NCBI GenBank assembly: GCA_011390455.1
Contig: JAABSI010000001.1
Location: forward strand, 60,893 to 124,892
Length of the DNA stretch: 64,000 bases
Origin: Trueperaceae bacterium
Lineage (GTDB): Bacteria; Deinococcota; Deinococci; Deinococcales; Trueperaceae
Direction: 5' to 3'
Shown here: positions 1 to 11,854 of the stretch, piece by piece
How the letters are laid out: each line of letters begins with the position of its first letter
How positions within the stretch are numbered: position 1 is the first letter of the stretch
Position numbers and translations under genes: made by a program
Notes under the pieces: model-generated
Databases searched by the model: none
The model's input: only the letters and a program-made list of their open reading frames with translations
Told to the model about the DNA's origin: nothing

Positions 1-2082
1 GGAGAACTTGAACTTGAGCGGCGGTTCGTACTCGAGCCCGGCCTTGACGCCGGCGTTGATGAACCACTCGGTGGCCTTGGCGTTCTCCGAACCGCTGGTG
101 CGGCTCGACTCGGTGCTCAGCGTGCTCTCGCTGCTGCGGGTCTCGAGCACCCGCGAACCGCTCGCGCTCTCGGCGGTGAAGCGCACGTCGAGGCCGAGCT
201 GGACGTCGCCGACGACGCGGAGGTCGAAGGTGGGCAGGTCGGCGATGAGCGGGTTGCGGTTCTGCAGACCGACCTCGTCGCCGTCGTCGATCTGATCGCC
301 ATCGGTATCGGCTTGCAACGGCGAGGTGCCGAAGAAGTTCGTCTCGAGGCCGTCGACGAGGCCGTCGCCGTCGGTGTCCTGCTGGCTGGGCTCGGTGTAG
401 TAGACGTTGAGCTCGTCCCAGTCGTCGATACCGTCGGCGTCCGTGTCGGTCGAGCGCGGGTCGGTCGCGTAGATGCGCTCGTCGAGGTCGCTGAGGCCGT
501 CGCCGTCGGTGTCGCGGGCCGCGACGTTCACCGGATCGCCGACCGGCAGCGTGGGGTCGCCCGGGTCGCTCGTGACCTCGTAGCGGCGCGTGGATCCGTC
601 GACGTTGCGAACGGTGACGAACCAGCCCGCCTGCTCGGCGGCGTCGCTGAGTCCGTCGCCGTCGCTGTCGGCCTGGGGTCCGCTCGGAGGCGTGCCCTGG
701 AAGGTGACGGTGCTGGGGTCGACCATCCGCTCGGGGGGCGCGATCTGGTTGCCCGCGAGGTCCTTCACGTTGGTGACGGCGAGCGTGTAGAACAGGTCGG
801 ACTGCGCCATCGTGGTCAGCGTGACCGTGGTGCGGTCGGCGCTCCGGGTGGCGCCGAGGACCACGAGCGTCGCGTCCGGACCGCTGGCGCCGTCGAGGCG
901 AGCCGTGATGCGGTAGTGGGTCGGGTCCTCGGCCGAGTTCTGCTCGACCGGTTCGGTGAAGGTCACCAGAACCGTCATGTTGCCGGTCGATCCCGTGTTC
1001 GCGACCCGGGGCGGGGTGGTGTCGCCGTCGATCGGTCCGGTGCGGAACACGCCGTTGAAGGTGGCGCTGTTGGCCGCGGGGTCGATCTCGTTGCTCTGCC
1101 GGTCGGTCACGCCGGTGACGGTGATCGTGTACTCGGTGAGCTCGTCCCGCTGCGGCGCGGTCGTCAGCAGCACCTGCGTGTTGTACGGGTTGGCGTACTG
1201 CGCCGAGAGGACCTCCAGCGGGCTCCCGTCGGCCGCCTCGATGCTGTAGCGGTCGGCCCGATCGCCTCCGACGACGGGTTCGCTGAAGTCGACCAACACC
1301 GAGGTGTTGGACGTCGCGGTGGCGCTCGTGACGGCCGGCCGGACCGCGTCGTCGAGCGGGATGCCCCGGAACGCGGCGGTGTTGTTGGTCGGGTCGATGA
1401 GCTTGTCGCCTGCCTGCGTCAACACGTTGGTCACGCGCAGCGTGTACTCGGTGTCGATCTGCGCCTCGGTCGTGAGGATGATCCGGGTGCGATCGGTGCG
1501 ACCCCGATCGTCCACGCCGAAGCGGATGGACACGATCGTGAGGTCGGGCGTCTCGTCGAGCGTCGGCGCTTCCTCGACGATGTCGTAGTACCGCACGTCG
1601 AGCGCCATGTCCGACATCTCCGCGCCCGCGCCTGGAGGCGGGTCGGCGAAGTGCACGAGGATCTCGGTGGGGCTGAGCGAGATCGCCGATGCGACGATCG
1701 GCGCCCGCACGGACGTGCCGCCGAAGCTCGATGACGACGTGCTGAGCTGGCCGCCTTCCGCTGCGGCGACGCCCGAGACGTCGAGGGTGTAGCTGACCCC
1801 CTCCTGGAGGGGCGCGGTCGCGAGCACCACGGTCCGGCCGTCGGCCGCGCGCTGCACGGAGAGCACCGCGACCGGTCCGCCGGCGTGGGTGATCGCGTAG
1901 TTGGCCGCGATCCCGGCGGCGTCGTCGACCGCGGTCGAGAACACGACGCGCACGCTCGTGGCGCTGGTCGCCTCCGCCGAGTACTCGATCTCGGCCGGCG
2001 GGGCAGGGGCGCGACCGCACGCGATCAGCGCTGCGGTCAAGGCGAGGAACACCATGAGCAGGTTCATCCGATGTTTCGGCAC
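1..2082 (-). CDS. Lipoprotein with Ig-like repeats, calcium-binding repeats and a binary-toxin-B-like segment (3' part outside window)
   Basis: The frame is open from GTG 2082 to the window edge (694 codons seen). The GTG follows GGAGGAG at 4 nt. Residues 6-22 are a lipoprotein signal ending LIAC, so Cys22 should be lipidated. Residues about 30-460 hold four Ig-like repeats of the Big/SbsA kind, each with a V.V.F...V strand, a Y.I or Y.L strand and a V..V end. Residues about 470-605 carry five DxDxDG-type motifs (DSDGDGLSD, DTDGDGLSD, DTDADGIDD, DTDGDGLVD, DTDGDQIDD), expected to bind Ca2+. NPLIADLP follows near residue 610, then a Ser/Thr-rich alternating stretch at 633-674. That order matches my memory of anthrax protective antigen and related binary-toxin B subunits, so a membrane-inserting surface protein is possible. 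The plainer alternative is a thrombospondin-type-3 surface adhesin. The C-terminus is not visible. Confidence 0.8.
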   Translation of the reverse strand, partial: MPKHRMNLLMVFLALTAALIACGRAPAPPAEIEYSAEATSATSVRVVFSTAVDDAAGIAANYAITHAGGPVAVLSVQRAADGRTVVLATAPLQEGVSYTLDVSGVAAAEGGQLSTSSSSFGGTSVRAPIVASAISLSPTEILVHFADPPPGAGAEMSDMALDVRYYDIVEEAPTLDETPDLTIVSIRFGVDDRGRTDRTRIILTTEAQIDTEYTLRVTNVLTQAGDKLIDPTNNTAAFRGIPLDDAVRPAVTSATATSNTSVLVDFSEPVVGGDRADRYSIEAADGSPLEVLSAQYANPYNTQVLLTTAPQRDELTEYTITVTGVTDRQSNEIDPAANSATFNGVFRTGPIDGDTTPPRVANTGSTGNMTVLVTFTEPVEQNSAEDPTHYRITARLDGASGPDATLVVLGATRSADRTTVTLTTMAQSDLFYTLAVTNVKDLAGNQIAPPERMVDPSTVTFQGTPPSGPQADSDGDGLSDAAEQAGWFVTVRNVDGSTRRYEVTSDPGDPTLPVGDPVNVAARDTDGDGLSDLDERIYATDPRSTDTDADGIDDWDELNVYYTEPSQQDTDGDGLVDGLETNFFGTSPLQADTDGDQIDDGDEVGLQNRNPLIADLPTFDLRVVGDVQLGLDVRFTAESASGSRVLETRSSESTLSTESSRTSGSENAKATEWFINAGVKAGLEYEPPLKFKFS

Positions 2083-2186
2083 GTAACTCCTCCATGTCCA
2101 GCTCGCGCGCCGCTGGACTGCCCGGAATGGGCGAGAACGACGTTGCGTACCGACATCGATTGAAGGTACTCGTGGACCCTACACTA

Positions 2187-2209
2187 TGAGCAAAGTCTGA
2201 GCATGCTCA
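2187..2209. promoter_or_regulatory. Candidate operator: TGAGCA repeat and TGAGCATGCTCA palindrome
   Basis: A perfect 12-bp palindrome, TGAGCATGCTCA (2198-2209), is preceded one helical turn away by another TGAGCA (2187-2192). It lies about 105-127 bp upstream of the lipoprotein start, in the 258-bp gap before the yacL stop codon. A dimeric regulator site is an inference; I see no convincing -35/-10 pair beside it. Confidence 0.35.
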
Positions 2210-2340
2210 TCTGCACCTCATGAGGGCGCGAGTCGGGCCGCGCGCACGTCCGGGGGGCGTCCGCCTCGGGATGATGCGCCCGCGGCGAGACCGTCGGATG
2301 CGTCTGCGTCGCGATGCGCCGACGTGTCGGGATCGCGCGT

Positions 2341-3411
2341 TCAGCCCTCGCTGGCCCCGCTCGCGCGCTCCGAGCCGGCCGGACGCCCGAAGATCATGCG
2401 CCCCATCTGCGTCTGCAGGCTGCTCGTCACGGTGACGTCGACGCTGCGCCCCACGAGCGCGGCAGCGTCCTCGACGACGACCATGGTGCCGTCCTCGAGG
2501 TACGCGAGCCCTTGCCCCGCCTCGCGCCCTTCGCGCACGATCGTGAGCGAGAGGCGCTCGCCGGGCAGGAATGAGGCCTTGACCGCGTTCGCGAGCTGGT
2601 GCAGGTTGAGGACCCGGATGCCCTGCAGCCCAGCGACCCGGTGGAGGTTGTAGTCGGTGGTCACCAGGTCGGCGCCGCGCGCCGTGCACAACCGCACCAA
2701 CCGGTCGTCGACCGGTCCGTCGCCGGCGTCGTCGTGCACGACCTCGGTGTCCACCCCACCGTGCGCCACCAGCCGGTCGAGCACCTCGAGGCCGCGGCGA
2801 CCCCGTCGGCGCTTGAGTGGGTCGTCGGCGTCCGCGATGCGCTGGAGCTCCGCGAGCACGAACTGCGGCACCAGCAGCGGACCCTCGAGGAAGTTCGCGT
2901 CGGCGACGTCGATCAGGCGACCGTCGATGATCGCCGAGGTGTCGAGGACCTTGGCCGCCGGGGCCGGCGGGGGTGGCTCTTCGGCGACCCCCCGACCGAG
3001 GGCGCGCGAGACCGCGAACAAGTGGCGGTTGACGACGAAGAACCAGGAGGCGGCGGCGATCAAGATCGCCGCGATCAGCAGCGACCAGTACCAGGTGAAC
3101 CCCGGCACCGGCGCGAGCACGTTGTTCAGCAGGACGGTGATCAGGAGCGCGACGGTCGCTCCGGTGCCCGCGGCGAGCACCGCTTCGGGGGGCACCCGGG
3201 CCAAGCGCTGCAGCGCCCGGTCGAGCGCCCGCGCGCCGGCGTCCGCCGGGCGCCCGCCGACCAGGTAGCCGACGAGCAGCCCGAGCACGGTGAGGTACAG
3301 GACGTTGTTCGGCCCGACCAACCAGCCGCGGTCGAGCAGGAAGGTCGCCACCGCGCCACCGACCGCGCCGCCGATCACCGCGATCGCGGTCCGCAGCACC
3401 ACGGCCCTCAC
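2341..3411 (-). CDS. yacL: PIN/TRAM-domain membrane protein (YacL-like)
   Basis: A 356-aa protein with about four N-terminal membrane segments (residues 1-125), a PIN nuclease domain (about 145-270) and a C-terminal TRAM domain (about 280-340). The PIN acidic residues are visible in VLDTSAIIDGR, FVLAELQ and LVTTDYN, which fits a metal-dependent RNase. TRAM is a nucleic-acid-binding fold. The start is GTG 3411, which overlaps the radA stop as GTGA; the frame is open further upstream only because it runs through radA in another frame. Position after radA matches the Firmicutes radA-yacL neighbourhood, although disA is absent here. The substrate is unknown. The last residues (about 345-356) are Ser/Gly/Glu-rich and probably disordered. 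Confidence 0.85.
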   Translation of the reverse strand: MRAVVLRTAIAVIGGAVGGAVATFLLDRGWLVGPNNVLYLTVLGLLVGYLVGGRPADAGARALDRALQRLARVPPEAVLAAGTGATVALLITVLLNNVLAPVPGFTWYWSLLIAAILIAAASWFFVVNRHLFAVSRALGRGVAEEPPPPAPAAKVLDTSAIIDGRLIDVADANFLEGPLLVPQFVLAELQRIADADDPLKRRRGRRGLEVLDRLVAHGGVDTEVVHDDAGDGPVDDRLVRLCTARGADLVTTDYNLHRVAGLQGIRVLNLHQLANAVKASFLPGERLSLTIVREGREAGQGLAYLEDGTMVVVEDAAALVGRSVDVTVTSSLQTQMGRMIFGRPAGSERASGASEG

Positions 3412-4748
3412 GGCCGCCCCCAGAGCGCCGCGAAGGCCTCGGCGAGGTCGCGCGCCGGCCGCCAGGCGCCCTCGCCGCCGCGCGGACCGACGACGTCGGG
3501 GTGCTGGGCGCGCGCCGCCTCGGAGGCGCGGCGCGCGCCCTGGGGCACCGAGCGCAGTTCGCCCGCGAGCCCGACCTCGCCGAAGACCGCCGTCCCCGCC
3601 GCCACGGGGCGGTTGGTCACCGCCGACGCCACGGCCGCGGCGACCGCGAGGTCGACGCCGGGGTCGGTGAGCCGCAACCCCCCGGCGACGTTGACGAACA
3701 CGTCGAGGCCGGCGAGCGGCAGCTCGAGGCGCCGCTCGAGCACCGCCAGCACCAGGTCGACGCGGCGCCCGTCGAGCCCCTGCACCACCCGTCGCGGCGC
3801 CGAATAGGGCGACGCCGACGCGAGCGCCTGGACCTCGACGAGCAGCGGGCGCTGCCCCTCGAGCGCCGCGACCACGACCGAACCCGGCACCCCGTGGGGG
3901 CGCTCGGCGAGGAAGGCATCGGAGGGGTTCGCCACCGCGCGCAGCCCGCCATCGGTCATCTCGAACACCCCCACCTCGCCCGCCGCCCCGAAGCGGTTCT
4001 TGGTGGCCCGCAGCACCCGGAAGCCGCCGGCCGACTCCAGCGCCAGGGTGGCATCGACCACGTGCTCGACGACCTTGGGTCCGGCGACCTGGCCCTGCTT
4101 GGTCACGTGGCCGATCAGCACGAGCGCGGTGCCGGAGGTCTTGGCGGCCTGGACCAGCAGCGCCGTGGCGTCGCGCACCTGGGTGAGCGAGCCCGGCGCG
4201 GCGCCGTCCTCGACCGTGAGGGTCTGGATCGAATCGACGATCGCCAGCGCCGGCGCCTCCGCGACGAGGTGCGCGGCGATGGCGTGCGCGTCGGTGGCGC
4301 GCGTGAGCTCGATCGCGCCGTCCGCGCCCAAGCGGCGCGCGCGCAGCTTCACCTGCGCCGGCGACTCCTCGCCGCACACGTACAGCACCCGCCGGCCGCC
4401 CCGCGCGGCGGCGTCGGCGAGCTGCAGCAGGAGCGTCGACTTGCCGATGCCCGGCTCGCCGGCCAGCAGCACCGCACCACCGGCGACCCAGCCGCCGCCC
4501 AAGACCCGGTCCACCTCGGCGTCGCCCGACGGGGTGCGCGCGAAGGCGAGGTCGGAGACGTCGTCGAGCCGGGCCGTCGCGATCGGCGGCGCCGATCGCC
4601 GACCGGACGCCGCGCGGCCGCCGGGCGCGGCCTCGACGGCTTCGGCCTCGACCGTCCCCCACGTGCCGCACCGGGGGCAGCGCCCGAGCGGGCCCGGACT
4701 GCGGGCACCGCACTCCGTGCACGCGTACGCGACCGTCACGCGCGCCAT
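3408..4748 (-). CDS. radA: DNA repair protein RadA (Sms)
   Basis: A 446-aa RecA-family branch-migration ATPase acting in recombinational repair. In order: a C4 zinc finger (Cys10, 13, 24, 27), Walker A GEPGIGKST near residue 100, the RadA-specific KNRFG motif near 250, and a C-terminal Lon-like domain (about 280-440). ATG 4748 is preceded by GGAGAG. A TAGAAT -10 box lies about 42 nt upstream, so radA can be transcribed apart from clpC, whose stop codon is 70 bp upstream. It is followed by yacL with a 4-bp overlap. All diagnostic motifs are intact and the length is normal for the family. Confidence 0.97.
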   Translation of the reverse strand: MARVTVAYACTECGARSPGPLGRCPRCGTWGTVEAEAVEAAPGGRAASGRRSAPPIATARLDDVSDLAFARTPSGDAEVDRVLGGGWVAGGAVLLAGEPGIGKSTLLLQLADAAARGGRRVLYVCGEESPAQVKLRARRLGADGAIELTRATDAHAIAAHLVAEAPALAIVDSIQTLTVEDGAAPGSLTQVRDATALLVQAAKTSGTALVLIGHVTKQGQVAGPKVVEHVVDATLALESAGGFRVLRATKNRFGAAGEVGVFEMTDGGLRAVANPSDAFLAERPHGVPGSVVVAALEGQRPLLVEVQALASASPYSAPRRVVQGLDGRRVDLVLAVLERRLELPLAGLDVFVNVAGGLRLTDPGVDLAVAAAVASAVTNRPVAAGTAVFGEVGLAGELRSVPQGARRASEAARAQHPDVVGPRGGEGAWRPARDLAEAFAALWGRP

Positions 4749-4789
4749 GGGCTCTCCGATCCGTGCCGATGCGGACTCGACATCCGCCG

Positions 4790-4795
4790 ATTCTA
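4790..4795 (-). promoter_or_regulatory. -10 box upstream of radA (TAGAAT)
   Basis: TAGAAT on the minus strand lies in the 70-bp gap between clpC and radA. It would give a leader of about 35 nt that contains the GGAGAG ribosome site. No good -35 hexamer is visible. Confidence 0.5.
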
Positions 4796-4818
4796 GCGTT
4801 CGGTCGAGCGCGCGCAGC

Positions 4819-7022
<2,204 letters not shown>

Positions 7023-7026
<4 letters not shown>

Positions 7027-7163
7027 CGCGCACCTCGAAGCGGCTGCAGGAGGGCGAACGCGGACGATCCGAAGCGGCGGCCCAGGGCCGACCACGGCGC
7101 GACGCGCGTCGGTGTGGTGCGACCGCGCGCGTCAGGGACGGGCATCGTGGCTGGGACCGGCAT
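7023..7163 (-). CDS. Possible 46-aa leader ORF upstream of clpC
   Basis: This short frame starts at ATG 7163, 5 nt after a TACGAT -10 box, the same geometry as about 20 other genes here. It ends in a TGA that overlaps the clpC ATG as ATGA, the junction used by most operon neighbours in the window. The product begins MPVPATMPVPDARGR, is rich in Arg, Pro and Ala, and resembles nothing I know. It may be a real small protein, a leader whose translation is coupled to clpC, or a chance frame in GC-rich DNA. Confidence 0.4.
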
Positions 7164-7338
7164 GGTGTATCGTACGCTTTCGGCGTGAGGGCCGTGTGGG
7201 CATCCGCTACGGTTCGCGGGCACCCCCCCGCGCCTCGCGCCCGCCGCCGCGCACGTCGCCTCCACGCCGCCCCTGCCGCCCCTCGCGACGAGGCGCCCGA
7301 GGGCCCGGCGATGGCGCGCCCCATCCGAGGAGCCGACG
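7027..7338. other. Divergent clpC/glyQ intergenic region (312 bp)
   Basis: The left half may encode the 46-aa clpC leader ORF. The right half (7175-7338) is GC-rich and would form a glyQ leader of about 150 nt. I looked for T-box and glycine-riboswitch signatures and saw none: there is no AGGGTGG..ACCGCG element. Just before glyQ is GAGGAG at 7 nt spacing. Confidence 0.6.
7168..7174. promoter_or_regulatory. Overlapping divergent -10 elements (TATCGTA)
   Basis: The heptamer TATCGTA reads TATCGT on the plus strand (toward glyQ) and TACGAT on the minus strand (toward clpC). Overlapping -10 boxes of this kind are a known design of bidirectional bacterial promoters. No clear -35 is seen on either side. 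Confidence 0.45.
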
Positions 7339-8201
<863 letters not shown>

Positions 8202-8202
<1 letters not shown>

Positions 8203-10346
8203 TGCCGCGGCTGCTGTTCGAGATCGGCACCGAGGAGCTGCCCGCCTGGTACGTCCGGAGCGGCGGACCGGCGCTGCGCGCCGCCGTCGAGGGTCTGCTC
8301 GGTGAGGTGCGCTTGCCGCACGGCGCCGTGCGCGCCTTCGCGACGCCGCGTCGCCTCGCGGTCCTGGTCGAGGACGTGGCCGAAGCGACCGAACGCCGCA
8401 CCGAGGTGCGCCGTGGACCGGCCGCGGCGGCGGCCTTCGACGCCGACGGGCGCCCGACCAAGGCGGCGATCGGCTTCGCCGCCGGGGCCGGGGTCGCGCC
8501 CGAAGCGCTCGAGGTGGAGGACACCGACAAGGGGCGCTACGTCGTCGCCCGCCGCAGCGTCGGCGGCGAGGACGCCGCCGAGGTGCTGACCGCTCGCCTC
8601 GGCGGGCTCGTCGCGGCGCTGCCCGCCCCGCGCAAGATGCGCTGGGGCGACGTCGACACCGCGTTCGTGCGCCCGGTCGCCTGGCTCGTCGCCCTCTGGG
8701 ACGACGCCGTGCTGCCGGTCGAAGCGGCCGGCCACACCGCCGGGCGCGCCACCCGAGGGCATCGCTTCCTCCACCCGGCGCCCGTCGAGCTGCCGGACGG
8801 CGCGGCGTACGAGCGGGCGCTGGAGGCCGCCGGCGTGCTCGCCGACCGCGAGCGCCGCGCGGCGGCCGTGCGGGCCGCCATCGAGGCCGCGGCCGCGGCC
8901 GAGGGCTTGACCGCCGCGGCGCCCGAGGCGCTCGTCGAGGAGGTCGTGGACCTGGTCGAGCAGCCCGTCGCGGTGCTCGGCGCCTTCGACGAGGCCTACC
9001 TCGAGCTCCCCGACGAGGTCCTGACGACGGTGATGATCCACCACCAGCGCTTCGCGCCGGTGCGCACCGCCGAGGGCGCGCTCGCGGCGCGCTTCGTCGC
9101 GGTCTCGAACCACCGGGTTCCCGACGTCGCGATCGTGCGGGGCGGGTACGAGCGCGTCCTCGAGGGACGGCTGTACGACGCGCGCTTCTTCTGGGACGCC
9201 GACCGCCGCAAGAGCCTGTCGCAGCACGCCTGGGCGCTGTCGGGCATGGCCTTCCAGAAGGAACTCGGGACGATGGCCGACAAGGTCGGGCGGACCGGCG
9301 CCGCGGCGCTCGCGATCGCCGACGTGCTCGGCGTGAGTTCGACCGAGCGCGCCACGCTCGAGGCGGCGCTCCCGGTCTTCCGGGCCGACCTCGCGACCGA
9401 GATGGTGGCCGAGCTGCCCGAGCTCGAGGGGACCATGGCGCGCGCGTACGCCCGCGCCGAGGGGGCGCCCGAGGACGTCGCGCGGGCGCTCGAGGACGGG
9501 GTGCTGCCCCGCGGCCCCGCGGATGCGCTCCCCGCGACGCGCGTGGGCGCGGTGCTCGCGGTCGCCGACCGGCTCGACAAGCTCGTCGGCTTCTTCGCGC
9601 TCGGCAAGCGGCCGAGCGGATCGGCCGACCCCTTCGCGCTGCGCCGCGACGCGATCGCGGTCGCCCGCGTGCTCGCCGCCCAGGGCTGGCGCCTGCCGCT
9701 CGCGCGCCTGATCGAGGTCGCCAGCGCGGCGTACGCGGACGGTCCGGTGGCGGTGACCGCCGACACCGCGGCCGCGGTCGAGGCGTTCGTGTGGGACCGC
9801 GTCGCCGGGCTGCTGCACGAGGAGGGTCCGACGACGAACGAGGTGCGTGCGGCGACCCACGGCAGCCGCTCGGTGATCGCCGCCGCGCGCCGCGCCCACC
9901 TGTTGCGGGCGCTCGCCGCCGACGAGCGACCCGAGGCGCGGGAAGCCTTCGAGGGCCTGCTCGCGCTCTACAAGCGGGCGGCGAACCTCGCCGAGAAGGC
10001 CGAGCCGGGCACGAGCCTGCCCCCGCTCGATGCGTTCCAGGAGCCTGCCGAGCGGGCGTTGGCCGAAGCGCTGCCCGCGGCGCGACGCTCCGTCGAGGGG
10101 TTGCTGGCCCACGTGCGCGAGCACCTGACGCCTTGGGACCTCGGCCGCGGCCCGGCGACGCCGCTCGACGACGTGTCGGGGCCGGCGACCGAGTTGCTGC
10201 GCCTCAAGGCGCCGCTCGACGCCTTTCTCGACGGCGTGCTGGTCATGGTCGAGGACGACGCCGTGCGCCGGGGGCGGTTGGCGCTGCTCGCCGAGGTCGC
10301 CTCCGTCTTGCGCGAGCTGGGCGCGCTCGAGCACCTGGGGGCCTGA
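8202..10346 (+). CDS. glyS: Glycyl-tRNA synthetase beta subunit
   Basis: A 714-aa tRNA-recognition subunit of alpha2beta2 glycyl-tRNA synthetase. It opens with LLFEIGTEELPAWYV, the standard N-terminus, and contains the ELPELEG stretch and the AVADRLDKLVGFF segment typical of the HD-like region, plus a C-terminal helical anticodon-binding domain (about 580-700). Start ATG 8202 overlaps the glyQ stop by one base. A strong intrinsic terminator follows 33 bp downstream. The length is slightly above the usual 690 or so because of alanine-rich insertions. Confidence 0.97.
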
Positions 10347-10378
10347 GGGCCGCCCGTCGCGCACGCCCCGCACGAACG

Positions 10379-10410
10379 CGCCCCCCGGGAGACTGCTCCG
10401 GGGGGCGTTT
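10379..10410 (+). terminator. Intrinsic terminator after glyS
   Basis: A perfect 10-bp stem, CGCCCCCCGG (10379-10388) with CCGGGGGGCG (10398-10407), has a 9-nt loop and is followed by TTT-C-GT-C-T. The T-run is on the plus strand only, so it ends glyQS rather than the tRNA on the other strand. Confidence 0.85.
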
Positions 10411-10414
10411 CGTC

Positions 10415-10501
10415 TGGTGCCGAAGGTGGGACTTGAACCCACACGACCTTGCGGTCACACGACCCTGAATCGTGCGCGTCTACCGATTCCGCCACTTCGG
10501 C
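10415..10501 (-). tRNA. tRNA-Leu (anticodon CAG)
   Basis: An 87-nt class II tRNA with encoded CCA. The acceptor stem is GCCGAAG/CTTCGGC; the anticodon stem CACGA/TCGTG encloses loop TTCAGGG with anticodon CAG, decoding CUG. The long variable arm is GACC-GCAA-GGTC, and the T arm is GTGGG-TTCAAGT-CCCAC. All stems pair without mismatch. CUG is presumably the dominant leucine codon in this GC-rich genome. Its own promoter is visible 44-73 bp upstream. Confidence 0.97.
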
Positions 10502-10544
10502 GCGTTGGTCGATCCGGCGCCGTTCAGGCGACGGCGCGTCCGTG

Positions 10545-10574
10545 AGTGTACCTGGGTGGTCGTGGGCGTGGCAA
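10545..10574 (-). promoter_or_regulatory. Promoter of tRNA-Leu
   Basis: On the minus strand TTGCCA (10574-10569) is followed after 18 bp by TACACT (10550-10545). Transcription would begin about 37 nt before the mature tRNA 5' end. This is one of few places in the window with both hexamers recognisable. Confidence 0.65.
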
Positions 10575-10588
10575 GGGGGTGGACCCGC

Positions 10589-11854
10589 TCAGGCGCGCGC
10601 CGCGTCGACGCCGAGCCGCCGGGCCCGCGCGAGCGCCAGCGCGCCGGCGATCATGCCGGCCGCCGCCACCGGGAAGAGCGCCCAGAGCCCGAAGGCGTCC
10701 ATCGCCGCCCCGGCCAGCGCGGGCGCGAGCACCGCCGCACCCATGCTGAACAGGTAGTACAGCCCGGTGAAGAAGCCGATGCGGTCGCGGCCGCCCAGAT
10801 CGGCGACGAGCGGATACGCCTGCACGTTCACCAGCGCCCACGCCGCGCCGGCGAGCACGAGCACCGCCGCGGTGGCCGGCACCGAGCGCACCACCGCGAG
10901 GGTGAGGAAGAGCACCGGCAACGCCGCGAGCCCGAAGCCCATCGCGCGCGCCTTGCCGATCCGGGTCCCGAGCAGGCCGGCGGGCAGCGAGGCCGCGACG
11001 AAGGCGAGCGAGAAGCCCCCGAGGAGCAACCCGGCAAGCCCGCCGCTCACGCCCAGCGCGCCGACCGCGTAGGTCGTGAACTGGGCTTCGACGCCCGCGA
11101 ACCCGATGAAGTACAGGAAGATCGCCACGAGCGCCCACCGCGCGCCGCGGGCGGCCGGGTCGCGGAGGAGCTTTCGAACGTCGCGCACGAGCGCCGCGAG
11201 CGGTGCGGCGTCCTCGGTGCCTGCGCCCTCGGCGACGAACGGCGGGTGGCGGTCGGCGGCGCGCGCGAGGACGATGGCTGCGGCCAGCAGCAGCGCCCCT
11301 GCGACCGCGAAGGGGATCCAGGGGCCCAGGTCGTAGAGCGGCGCGAGGGCGAAGAAGGCGACGAGCCCGCCGACCCCACCCATGAGGTTGATCATGCCGT
11401 TCGCGGTGGAGCGTCGCTCCGGCGCGACGTGGTCCGGCATCAAGGCGATCACCGGCGCGCGCAGCACGGTCATCGCCACCAGGAACACGATGTCCATGGC
11501 GATCAGGGTCCAGAAGGCGGTCGCGGAGAAGGGCAGCAGGGCGAAGGCCAGCGCGGCCACCGGCATGCCGACGACCACGAAGGGGAGCCGGCGCCCCAAC
11601 GGCCCGTCGACCCGATCCGACCAGGCGCCGACGATCGGGATCAACAGCAGGGCGAGCAGGTTGTCGAGCCCCATGACCGCGCCCCGGAGCGCCGCGGAAT
11701 CGACGAAGCGGGCCAGCAGGAGCGGGACGTACGCGTTGTAGACGCTCCACACGACGGTGATGCCGAAGAAGCCGGCGCCGATCGCGGCGATCTTGCGCAT
11801 AGGCACCGCCGGGGCGATCGCGCCCGCGGCGACCCCTGCCGGGGGCGTGCTCAC
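10589..11854 (-). CDS. MFS transporter, SLC45/GPH-like
   Basis: A 421-aa protein with about 12 hydrophobic segments. The loop after TM2 (VGAWSDRVDGPLGRRLPF) matches the G..SDR...GRR.P motif of sucrose/proton symporter-like (SLC45) and GPH-type carriers, so a sugar or sugar-conjugate substrate is likely but not proven. Start GTG 11854 overlaps the aminopeptidase stop as GTGA; a later ATG (MRKIAAIG, residue 19) is an alternative. It is co-transcribed with an M29 aminopeptidase, a pairing that could instead suggest peptide or amino-acid export. No C-terminal extension is seen. Confidence 0.8.
   Translation of the reverse strand: MSTPPAGVAAGAIAPAVPMRKIAAIGAGFFGITVVWSVYNAYVPLLLARFVDSAALRGAVMGLDNLLALLLIPIVGAWSDRVDGPLGRRLPFVVVGMPVAALAFALLPFSATAFWTLIAMDIVFLVAMTVLRAPVIALMPDHVAPERRSTANGMINLMGGVGGLVAFFALAPLYDLGPWIPFAVAGALLLAAAIVLARAADRHPPFVAEGAGTEDAAPLAALVRDVRKLLRDPAARGARWALVAIFLYFIGFAGVEAQFTTYAVGALGVSGGLAGLLLGGFSLAFVAASLPAGLLGTRIGKARAMGFGLAALPVLFLTLAVVRSVPATAAVLVLAGAAWALVNVQAYPLVADLGGRDRIGFFTGLYYLFSMGAAVLAPALAGAAMDAFGLWALFPVAAAGMIAGALALARARRLGVDAARA

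Noticed and set aside
313..1734. Long plus-strand ORF opposite the lipoprotein, and similar long antisense ORFs at 4000-7188, 24089-27706 and 53529-57041
   Set aside because: They are frames opposite well-supported genes in GC-rich DNA, with Arg/Ala/Gly-rich translations and no recognisable motif.
7175..7338. T-box or glycine riboswitch in front of glyQ
   Set aside because: No T-box sequence, specifier loop or glycine-aptamer core could be found; only GC-rich leader.
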